From: Streptomycetales bacterium
GTDB taxonomy: Bacteria; Actinomycetota; Actinomycetes; Prado026
Direction of reading: 5' to 3'
Length of the DNA: 6,401 nucleotides
Assembly: GCA_025361995.1 (NCBI GenBank)
Contig: JANYIP010000118.1
Location: 1 to 6,401, forward strand
This document shows, piece by piece, positions 1 through 4,850 of this stretch. The first letter of the stretch is position 1, and every line of letters begins with the position of its first letter. Below the pieces are notes generated by a model, which made no database searches, had not been told where the DNA came from, and worked only from the letters and a program-made list of their open reading frames with translations. The position numbers were made by a program, and so were the translations under genes.

Positions 1-581
1 GCTGGACGAGCGACTCGCGGCGGTCCTGGACGAGTTGACCGCGGTGGACCTGGCGGGTGTGCCCGACGCGTTGGACTGGGCCCGCCGGGCCCGGGGCGCG
101 GAGTCGCGCCCGTCGGCGTACCGGCTCGCTGCTTTGGTGGAGGCGGAACGTGCGGGCGCGGCCCGCAAGGTCGGGGCGCTGGGGACGGCGGCGTGGTTGA
201 AGAGCCAGGGCCAGGGTGCGGGGTCGGTCCGGCGGGACGTCGCCCTAGCCGAGGCACTGGCTGATCCGGGGCACGGGCATGGCCCTGGCCCTACGCGACA
301 AAGGCTGCTGCTACCCCGGCTGCGACAGACCACCCTCCTGGTGCGAAGCCCACCACCTCCTGGCCTGGCTCCCCAACGGACCCAGCGACCTCGCGAACCT
401 CGCCCTGGTCTGCGACGCCCACCACGACCTCGCCCACCACGACGACTGGACCCTCCACATCGACCACCACGGCCAACCCACCTGGACCAAACCCCACCAA
501 CCCCTACCCCCAGAACCCAAAGAACCCGACCAACCCGACCAACCCGACGACCCCGACGACCCCGACCCGCCCAACTGGTGA
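1..581 (+). pseudogene. DUF222 / HNH endonuclease relic, 5' partial, internally deleted and frameshifted
   Basis: Two pieces of one actinobacterial DUF222-HNH protein lie in different frames. From base 2 to about 265 the frame gives a DUF222-like N-terminal segment (LDERLAAVLDEL, later RRDVALAEALADP). From about 270 the next frame over gives the HNH nuclease module: RMALALR-like entry (MALALRDKGC, 279 on), a CYPGC knuckle, CEAHH, DLANLALVC and CDAHHDLAH, which supply the paired cysteines and the His-Asn-His set. The gene stops at 579-581. Family members usually have about 400 or more residues, with most of the DUF222 region between these parts. Here roughly 90 residues run straight into about 100, so the middle is missing as well as the frame being lost. 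The start lies left of the window. Members of this family are numerous in such genomes, often repeated and often broken; their role is poorly known. The HNH piece could be translated alone from ATG 279, but I see no ribosome site for it. Confidence 0.85.
522..566 (+). repeat. Five 9-bp units encoding an acidic Pro-Asp tail
   Basis: Five consecutive 9-base units of the form (gaa/caa/gac)-ccc-gac encode repeated E/Q/D-P-D triplets at the C-terminus of the HNH reading frame. Neighbouring units are identical or differ by one or two bases, which suggests slippage growth. Proline-rich acidic tails are common in this nuclease family and are probably disordered. Confidence 0.7.
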
Positions 582-593
582 CGACAGGGCGGA

Positions 594-1031
594 TCAGGGG
601 ATGTCGGCGACGCGTTCGCGAGCGCAGGCGGTGACAGCGGGGAGGTCGAGCCCGTACGTCGGGCCTGGCGTCGCGGCGTACCTGTCGAGGTGGGCCACGC
701 CGCGCTCGACAAGCCGCGCCGCGCCGACGGCGTTGCCCCGCGCGGCATGAGTCAGGCCGACGCAGATCTGCGCGAGGCCCTGCCAGAGGTCACGTTCGGC
801 GAGCGGACCAGCCTTCCATCGCGCCTCCAGGACTTCGTGGGCCGAGAAGGGTCGGCCGGCCTCGACCAGCTGCCGAGCGGCGGCAACCGTCTCGACGGCT
901 GGCAGCGCACCTTCGGGGACAGGCTCGACGCCGGGCGCCTCATAGGGGAGCGGCCGGCCGAGCGCATCACGCGGACGGGCCTGTCGAGGCCGCCCCGCCT
1001 CGTCCCGGTCCCGGTCCCGCTGGATGTCCAC
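594..1031 (-). CDS. DUF309 domain protein
   Basis: This is a complete 145-residue protein of the DUF309 family, small helical proteins of unknown biochemical function. The signature is visible: HEVLEARWK (residues 65-73), then ERDLWQGLAQICVGLTHAARGN (79-100, an alpha-helical stretch), then GAARLVERG. The N-terminal 45 residues are charged and Arg/Asp-rich (DRDRDE, then LGRPLPYEAPGVEP), which is also typical of actinobacterial members and supports the GTG start at 1031. A purine-rich GAGGGG sits immediately upstream of that start, closer than ideal. No signal peptide or membrane segment is seen, so the protein should be cytosolic. Its 3' end lies 12 bases from the stop of the convergent HNH relic, with no hairpin between them. 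Its 5' end faces the peptidase gene across about 124 bases. Family assignment is firm; the cellular role is unknown. Confidence 0.9.
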   Translation of the reverse strand: MDIQRDRDRDEAGRPRQARPRDALGRPLPYEAPGVEPVPEGALPAVETVAAARQLVEAGRPFSAHEVLEARWKAGPLAERDLWQGLAQICVGLTHAARGNAVGAARLVERGVAHLDRYAATPGPTYGLDLPAVTACARERVADIP

Positions 1032-1094
1032 AGCCCCTCACTCTGCCAGCCAGGCCCGCCCTCGGCGGCCACCGGCAATGTGTATCTGAGCGAC

Positions 1095-1107
1095 GAGTCC
1101 GCGACTC
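1095..1107. promoter_or_regulatory. Short palindrome in the divergent DUF309/peptidase intergenic region
   Basis: The 124-base gap between the divergent genes holds a 5-bp inverted repeat GAGTC-CGC-GACTC, with a further CGAGTC copy about 15 bases to the right (1122-1127). It could be a regulator site or chance in GC-rich DNA. No clear -35/-10 pair was recognised. The only firm signal in this gap is the GGAGG at 1145-1149, six bases before the peptidase ATG. Confidence 0.25.
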
Positions 1108-1155
1108 CTGCTGACCGGGCACGAGTCGTACCCGCAGAGCCAACGGAGGTTCACC

Positions 1156-1968
1156 ATGGAGACCACCGCACGCAGGACGAGCCGCTTCGGCTGGATCCCT
1201 GACCTGCCCGACGTGCGCGACCACCTGTTCGCTGCACCGATGGCCACGATCGGAGCGCTCCCCGCATCGGTCGACCTGCGCAAGTACTGCCCGGCGACGG
1301 TGTACGACCAGGGGCGGATCGGCAGCTGCACGGCCAACGCGATCGCGGGCGCCTTCGAGTTCGACCTGCTCAAGCAGAGCCTCGCCGACTTCATGCCGTC
1401 GCGCCTGTTCATCTACTACAACGAGCGCGCCACCGAGGGCCACGTCCACACGGACTCGGGCGCGATGCTCCGCGACGGGATCAAGACGGTCGCCAAGCTC
1501 GGCGTCTGCAGCGAGGACGCCTGGCCGTACGACGACACTCCCCCTGCCGTCGACGGCGGACCGTGGCCCAAGGGCGCGCACGCGGGCAAGAAGCCGCCAC
1601 GCACCTGCTACACCTCGGCCAAGGGCAACGAAGCCCTTGCGTACCAACGGGTGGTGCGCAGCCTGGCCCAGTTCAAGGGGTGCTTGGCCAGCGGGTACCC
1701 GTTCGTCTTCGGGTTCACCGTGTACGACAGCTTCGAGACCCAGGAGGTTGCGAGCACGGGCGTCGTACCCATGCCGACGTCGACCGAGAGCGTCCTCGGC
1801 GGCCACGCGGTGCTCGCGGTCGGCTACGACGACGCGACGTCACGGTTCCTGGTCCGCAACTCGTGGGGACCGGGCTGGGGCCAAGGTGGCTACTTCACGA
1901 TGCCGTACGCGTACCTCACGGAGACTGGACTGTCGCAGGACTTCTGGACCATCCGCACGGTGTCCTGA
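1156..1968 (+). CDS. C1 (papain) family cysteine peptidase, no propeptide
   Basis: The gene encodes a complete 270-residue papain-fold peptidase (MEROPS C1). All catalytic positions are present: oxyanion Gln52 and nucleophile Cys58 in YDQGRIGSCTANA, His217 in LGGHAVLAVGYDD, and Asn235 in VRNSWGPGWGQGGYF. The N-terminus has an FGWIPDLPDVRDH motif followed by LPASVDLR, the usual entry to the mature domain in bacterial stand-alone C1 proteins. There is no signal peptide, no inhibitory prodomain and no membrane segment, so the product is probably cytosolic and made directly in mature form. The length matches other stand-alone actinobacterial homologues. The ATG follows GGAGG with a six-base spacer. 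The gene is monocistronic, divergent from the DUF309 gene, and its stop lies 11 bases from the end of the convergent anti-sigma gene. Substrate and physiological role are not apparent from the sequence. Confidence 0.93.
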   Translation: METTARRTSRFGWIPDLPDVRDHLFAAPMATIGALPASVDLRKYCPATVYDQGRIGSCTANAIAGAFEFDLLKQSLADFMPSRLFIYYNERATEGHVHTDSGAMLRDGIKTVAKLGVCSEDAWPYDDTPPAVDGGPWPKGAHAGKKPPRTCYTSAKGNEALAYQRVVRSLAQFKGCLASGYPFVFGFTVYDSFETQEVASTGVVPMPTSTESVLGGHAVLAVGYDDATSRFLVRNSWGPGWGQGGYFTMPYAYLTETGLSQDFWTIRTVS

Positions 1969-1979
1969 CCGGACCCGCA

Positions 1980-2646
1980 CTACGAGACGAGGGTTCCACG
2001 GACGACGCTGTTGCCTGAGTGGGCGGGGTTGCCGTTCAGGTTGCAACGAGACATCGACCACCGAGTACTGCCCGAGGTCGAGCGAGGCCGCGATGACGTA
2101 CGTCCCGGTCTCGCTGGGTCCGAGCACGCCAAGGGCGACCAGCCGGTCGGCGCCGCGGTCGAGGAGCCACACTTCGTAGAACGCGTCAGGGCGTACGTTC
2201 AACCCGGACACCCGGACGGTGATCCGGCGCAGCGAGTCCTGGCTGCTGACGACGGCGGTCCCGCTGGCCGACGGTGCTCGCAGCGGGTGCAGGTCCGCGG
2301 ACGCCACCACCTGCTCGGTCGTCGCGTTCCGGGTGACCAGCCAGGTCGTCGTTCCGCCGACGACCAGGCCGATGACTGCCGCCGCGGCTGCCACCAGCCC
2401 CGTCGTGCGCGACCACCGGCGGCGGGCGGGAGCCTGCGACAGACCCAGCTCCGCCGCGATGGCGTTCCACACGCGGTCCGGTGGCGCGACGAGCGCCGGG
2501 TCGGGGCGACCTGAACGACCGGTCCGGACAACAGCCGTGAGCGCCTGGAGCTCGCAGGCGCACTCGGAGCAGGTGTCGAGGTGGGCCAGGTCCGCGGGCT
2601 CCGCGGAGTCGCCCAGCGCCAGCAGCTCGGGATCACAGTGCGGCAC
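1980..2646 (-). pseudogene. RskA-type anti-sigma factor with a frame change near its C-terminus
   Basis: The protein should hold the adjacent ECF sigma factor inactive at the membrane. Visible parts are an N-terminal zinc-binding anti-sigma motif HxxxCxxC (His22, Cys26, Cys29), a linker, one membrane helix at about 82-104 (GLVAAAAAVIGLVVGG), and an outer RskA-like domain (VRVSGLNVRPDAFYEVWLL, then ALGVLGPSETGTYV). After SLQP (residue 203, near base 2038) the frame stops resembling the family. Skipping one base restores NGNPAHSGNSVVRGTLVS and a TAG at 1980-1982, 11 bases from the peptidase stop. Unshifted, the frame would run 129 bases into the antisense of the peptidase. The site therefore carries one extra base or has lost two. 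The GTG start at 2646 overlaps the end of the sigma gene and has GGAGG at 2653-2657, six bases upstream, so the two are translationally coupled. The damage could be real or a sequencing error; the sensor domain is nearly complete either way. Confidence 0.85.
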
Positions 2647-3053
2647 GGTCCACCTCCAACCGGGTACGCAGCCTGGCGAGCGAGCGCCTGATGTGGCTCT
2701 TGACCGTACCGAGCGGCAGGCCTGTCGCGTCGGCGATCTGCAGGTGGGTCAGGTCGTCGTAGAACGCGAGTTCCATGATCCGTCGCTGCGGTTCACCCAG
2801 CCCCGACAGCTCGTCGGCCAGCAGGAGGCGAGCCGGCCCACCAGGGTGCCTCGCTCGGAGTCGAAGCCGTCGCGGTAGCGCCAGGCTGCGACGAAGACGC
2901 ACTGGGTCACGTCCTCGGCATCGGTTCCGGAACGCAGCGAGCGGAGCGCGATCGTGTAGACCAGCGACCCCAGCGCCGGTAGGCCTCCGCGAGCGCGTCG
3001 GAGTCACCGTCGCGGAACCGGGCACCGACCTCGTAGTCCGTGGCAGCAGACAC
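2633..3053 (-). pseudogene. ECF sigma factor (sigma-70 family), broken by a lost base and an internal deletion
   Basis: Region 2 and region 4 of an ECF sigma factor are spread over three frames. Frame one, from GTG 3053, gives VSAATDYEVGARFRDGD and LAEAYRRWG. A G4 run at 2968-2971 has lost a G; frame two then gives SLVYTIALRS and the region 2 core DAEDVTQCVFVAAW, followed by RGTLVGRLAS. Near 2828-2840 it passes to frame three: LLADELSGLGEPQRR and the region 4 helix-turn-helix LTHLQIADATGLPLGTVKSH, ending at 2633. The 421-bp span codes for about 140 residues, whereas relatives have about 185-200, so most of the linker between regions 2 and 4 is gone. The gene overlaps the start of its anti-sigma partner by 14 bases, the usual operon arrangement. 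As written it cannot make a working sigma factor. The GTG start was chosen because homology begins there; the frame stays open further upstream. Confidence 0.85.
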
Positions 3054-3169
3054 GCCTTCGACCCTAGGGCTGCGGGGTCGAAGGCGGCCGCCGACGCTGT
3101 CGACGACGGCCAGCGCCACAGTCACCACAGCTCCCCAGTCACCACGGCTCAGCCTTTCGTCGCTCGACA

Positions 3170-3204
3170 CCCCCTCTACCCGCGGGCCGCCCGATCCGGA
3201 TGCA
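3170..3204 (-). promoter_or_regulatory. Putative ECF promoter for the sigma/anti-sigma operon
   Basis: Read on the minus strand, GCATCC (3203-3198), a 16-base spacer, then GGGTAGAGGGGG. The same layout with the same spacing occurs on the other strand of this gap. The -35-like GCATCC resembles the CCATCC reported for SigK-type ECF factors; the -10 match is weaker. It lies about 115 bases upstream of the assigned sigma start, which would suit positive autoregulation. This is inference from symmetry and position. Confidence 0.5.
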
Positions 3205-3231
3205 GCCGTACCCAACCGGATCCAGCACAGG

Positions 3232-3266
3232 TGCATCCAAGAACGCGCGAACCGCCGTAGAGGGGG
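3232..3266 (+). promoter_or_regulatory. Putative ECF promoter for the small secreted protein gene
   Basis: TGCATCC at 3232-3238, a 16-base spacer, then CCGTAGAGGGGG at 3255-3266. It mirrors the sigma-side element exactly in its conserved parts (TGCATCC and GTAGAGGGGG). The predicted start of transcription falls about 50 bases before the ATG at 3317, leaving a short leader that carries the ribosome site AAGGAG at 3303-3308, eight bases before the ATG. The role is inferred. Confidence 0.5.
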
Positions 3267-3316
3267 ACAGGTGCGGGAAGCAGCCCGATACCACAGACCA
3301 CGAAGGAGATACCTCC

Positions 3317-3650
3317 ATGCTCCGGACCCTGAAAGTCCTGGCAGCCGCAGCCGGTGCCACCGCACTGCTCTCGGTTGCCGCGCTCCCGGCCTCCGCCGCG
3401 ACGACGACCCCCAAGCCCGGCTACACCAAGGTGACAGTGGCGCCGGTCCCGCGTCAGCGGCATCGTCGCCGGCATCGGCCGGGTCGACCTGTTCAAGATC
3501 CAGGCGACCGACGCACCCCGCTACGGCGCGGTGAAGCTGGTGTTCACGCAGACGGCGGCCGGCGCTCTGGACGCTGCGTTCGGTACGACAGCCCTGACCG
3601 AGGGCTTCCTCTTCGGGCACGCGACACCGCGGCCGTTCGCGGAGATCTAG
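3317..3650 (+). pseudogene. Small secreted protein, one apparent +1 frame change
   Basis: ATG 3317, behind AAGGAG, opens a clear Sec signal peptide: MLRTLKVL, an Ala/Leu core, and ASA before the likely cleavage site near residue 27. The mature part begins ATTTPKPGYTKVTVAPVP. Near base 3452 the frame turns into Arg/Pro-rich text of the kind an out-of-frame GC-rich reading gives. Skipping one base restores a normal-looking sequence, VSGIVAGIGRVDLFKI, then YGAVKLVFTQTAAGALDAAFGTTALTEG-like text and FAEI before TAG at 3648. The whole would be about 110 residues. I do not recognise the family: it has no cysteines, no membrane helix after the signal and no fasciclin motif that I can see. It is divergent from the ECF sigma gene and sits behind a promoter-like element shared with it, so it is probably the sigma factor's main target. 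A strong hairpin 24 bases after the stop ends the unit. Confidence 0.72.
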
Positions 3651-3673
3651 CCCGACCTCCCGACCACCCGAGC

Positions 3674-3704
3674 GGACCGCCTCCGCAGCTGCGGAGGCCG
3701 GTCC
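3674..3704. terminator. Strong GC-rich hairpin after the secreted-protein gene
   Basis: GGACCGCCTCCGCAG pairs with CTGCGGAGGCCGGTCC, about 14 pairs with one bulged base and almost no loop. It starts 24 bases after the TAG. There is no clean U tract directly after it (TTCGG follows, and TTTT only at 3722-3725), so it is a typical GC-rich actinobacterial terminator rather than a textbook one. It separates the secreted-protein gene from the operon to the right. Confidence 0.75.
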
Positions 3705-3714
3705 TTCGGCGTTC

Positions 3715-3741
3715 ATGAGGGTTTTCACATCCGCCCCTCAT
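3715..3741. promoter_or_regulatory. Inverted repeat ATGAGGG / CCCTCAT upstream of the redox operon
   Basis: Perfect 7-bp arms at 3715-3721 and 3735-3741 with a 13-base spacer (TTTTCACATCCGC). It lies 60 to 86 bases before the ATG at 3801, between the terminator and the operon, where an operator would be expected. It could instead form a second hairpin of the upstream terminator. The regulator is unknown. Confidence 0.3.
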
Positions 3742-3755
3742 CACGACGTCACCAG

Positions 3756-3795
3756 CCTCGGCCGACGCTGCTAGCAGTAGCCCGAGCCGAGGAGG
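3756..3795 (+). promoter_or_regulatory. Leader hairpin next to the ribosome site of the first redox-operon gene
   Basis: CCTCGGC (3756-3762) can pair with GCCGAGG (3786-3792). The right arm overlaps the first part of the AGGAGG ribosome site (3790-3795), which lies five bases before ATG 3801. Inside the loop is a 10-base perfect palindrome CTGCTAGCAG (3768-3777). The stem could mask the ribosome site, or the palindrome could be a protein site. Neither is shown, and no riboswitch class was recognised. Confidence 0.3.
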
Positions 3796-3800
3796 CCTTG

Positions 3801-4319
3801 ATGAGCAGCAGAAGCTCGCATCAGCGTTGGTTGGCAGTACTGGCAGCCGGAGGCGTCGCCACCGGCGGCGTCGTCGCACTGACCGGTGCCGCGTCGGCGA
3901 CGACAACGGTGGCAGCGACCCCGTCGACGACGCAGACCCAGAGCACGTCCACCGTCGAGTCCGGACCAGCGACGGGTACGGCGCTCGCGCCGCTGCTCGC
4001 GCAGACGAAGCAGCTCTCCGACGAGATCACCGCAGCACGCAAGCGGCTCGCCGCGCTCGCTGGGAGCACCCCTACGACGTACGTCACGAGTTCGCCAGGC
4101 TCCGCCGCCGTCGCCGCTGAGGCCGCCCAGCTGGCTGCCGAGCGGAGCGCACTGAACGCGGAGGCGGCGCAGCTGGTCGCGCAGGAGCGCAGCCTGCAGG
4201 CGGAGGCCCGCAAGCTGGCCGCCGAGGCGGCTGCCCTCGCGAAGTCCTCGAAGCCGACGACGCACACCACCACAGGTGCGAGCGGGTCTGCCGGGGGCGA
4301 CGGCGGGAACGACGGATGA
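3801..4319 (+). CDS. Exported or membrane-anchored alanine-rich coiled-coil protein
   Basis: A complete 172-residue protein of no family I recognise. Residues 1-10 carry Arg and His, then a hydrophobic Ala/Gly/Val stretch (about 11-33: WLAVLAAGGVATGGVVALTG) ends in ASA, so it is a signal peptide or an uncleaved anchor. A Thr/Ser-rich linker follows (34-58). Two helical, Ala/Glu/Arg-rich coiled-coil stretches follow at about 62-88 (LLAQTKQLSDEITAARKRL) and 102-148 (AAEAAQLAAERSAL, AAQLVAQERSLQAEARKLAAEAA). The tail is Thr/Gly-rich and contains TTTGASG (156-162). The ATG is preceded by AGGAGG with a five-base spacer; a TTG directly before it is unlikely to be the start. The stop overlaps the next ATG by ATGA, so both are translated together. 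Placement ahead of an ApbE and a ferric-reductase-like gene suggests a structural or accessory part of a membrane redox system; this is inference. Confidence 0.85.
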   Translation: MSSRSSHQRWLAVLAAGGVATGGVVALTGAASATTTVAATPSTTQTQSTSTVESGPATGTALAPLLAQTKQLSDEITAARKRLAALAGSTPTTYVTSSPGSAAVAAEAAQLAAERSALNAEAAQLVAQERSLQAEARKLAAEAAALAKSSKPTTHTTTGASGSAGGDGGNDG

Positions 4320-4846
4320 CCCGGCGTACGGCGATTGAGGAGCAGACCTCGCAGATCGCCAGCAACCGTGTCCAGGCTTCCCAGGTCATCGCCCGGCGCC
4401 GCACCCGGGCGCGCAGGCTGCCACGGGTCGCGGTCGGTCTGTCCGTACTGGCCGGGATCGGGGTGGCGACGGCGTGGGTGGAGCAGCAGCTCCCCGCCGT
4501 CGCCTCGACCCAGAAGCCAGCAGCCGTCGACCCCGGCGCCGGGGCCCGCGATGCGGCCGCACAGGCGACGGCGGCGCAGCTGGCCGCGTACGAGACCACC
4601 CTGGCCGCACTCACCAAGACGCTCCAGGCGGACAACGCAGCGATCGCGTCCCTCGGGGGCGCGACGGGCACCGCCGGCACGAGCTCGGCGGGACGGTCGG
4701 GAACGTCGAAGTCCGTGGGCAGCAGCAGCAACAGCGGCAGCACCCGGTCCGCCTCGATCCCTGGCCTGCCCAAGCTTCCGACGTTCTCAATCCCGAAACC
4801 CCCGCCGGTCCAGGCCGTGACGGGGGCCTCCGGGGCGGTGAAGTGA
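4316..4846 (+). CDS. Single-pass membrane protein with coiled coil and Ser/Pro-rich tail
   Basis: A complete 176-residue protein, not recognised as a known family. The N-terminal 36 residues are polar and Arg-rich (ARRRTRARR), followed by one membrane helix at about 37-55 (VAVGLSVLAGIGVATAW). This predicts an N-in, C-out topology. An outer Ala/Thr-rich helix at about 78-112 (AAQATAAQLAAYETTLAALTKTLQADNAAI) looks like a short coiled coil. Then come a Gly/Ser/Thr-rich stretch (113-147), a Pro-rich stretch (IPGLPKLP, IPKPPPV), and a C-terminus containing VTGASGAVK. The start ATG overlaps the stop of the preceding gene (ATGA). The next gene begins four bases after its stop, so it sits inside one translational unit. 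Its design resembles the protein before it: anchor, coiled coil, low-complexity tail and a TGASG near the end. The two may form a pair or complex. No FMN-binding domain is visible. Confidence 0.85.
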   Translation: MTRRTAIEEQTSQIASNRVQASQVIARRRTRARRLPRVAVGLSVLAGIGVATAWVEQQLPAVASTQKPAAVDPGAGARDAAAQATAAQLAAYETTLAALTKTLQADNAAIASLGGATGTAGTSSAGRSGTSKSVGSSSNSGSTRSASIPGLPKLPTFSIPKPPPVQAVTGASGAVK

Positions 4847-4850
4847 GCGG

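Larger units (their letters stand above)
3170..3266. repeat. Two concentric perfect inverted repeats in the divergent gap
   Basis: The outer arms are CCCCCTCTAC (3170-3179) and GTAGAGGGGG (3257-3266), 10 of 10 matching. The inner arms are GGATGCA (3198-3204) and TGCATCC (3232-3238), 7 of 7 matching. Both pairs are centred exactly on base 3218, while the sequence between the arms is not symmetric. That pattern fits paired promoter elements on opposite strands better than an RNA hairpin. The rest of the 263-base gap (3054-3316) shows no gene. Confidence 0.85.

Noticed and set aside
522..566. CRISPR-like or variable repeat array
   Set aside because: The units are 9 bases without spacers and lie in frame within the nuclease tail; this is simple coding slippage. 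No CRISPR array, tRNA, rRNA or insertion sequence ends were seen in the window.
967..1806. Long minus-strand open frame (279 codons) across the peptidase gene
   Set aside because: It is antisense to a peptidase with every catalytic motif intact, its product is Arg/Ala/Gly-rich without recognisable domains, and it also overlaps the start of the DUF309 gene. It is a by-product of GC-rich codon use.
1840..1979. C-terminal extension of the anti-sigma frame into the peptidase gene
   Set aside because: The added sequence is Arg-rich and unlike the family, whereas a one-base shift gives the family-like ending and a stop at 1980. The extension is the result of the frame change.
3167..3169. Earlier GTG start for the sigma gene, just after GTAGAGGGG
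   Set aside because: The added 38 residues look like translated non-coding DNA, and homology to ECF factors starts at SAATDYEVGARF. The GTG would also fall at the expected transcription start.
3317..3650. Fasciclin-domain protein, by analogy with SigK targets
   Set aside because: The corrected protein is too short (mature part about 83 residues) and lacks the fasciclin H-boxes (such as TVFAPTDAAF-like text).
2907..3728. 273-codon minus-strand frame read as one large protein
   Set aside because: Only its last 50 or so residues (from GTG 3053) resemble a protein, the sigma factor start. The rest runs antisense through the promoter gap, the secreted-protein gene and the terminator.
3821..4273. 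Minus-strand frames antisense to the coiled-coil genes, some with Ala-rich helical text
   Set aside because: Alanine-rich coding DNA (GCN codons) reads as Ala/Arg/Gly-rich text on the other strand. The plus-strand genes have ribosome sites and ATGA coupling; the antisense frames have neither.
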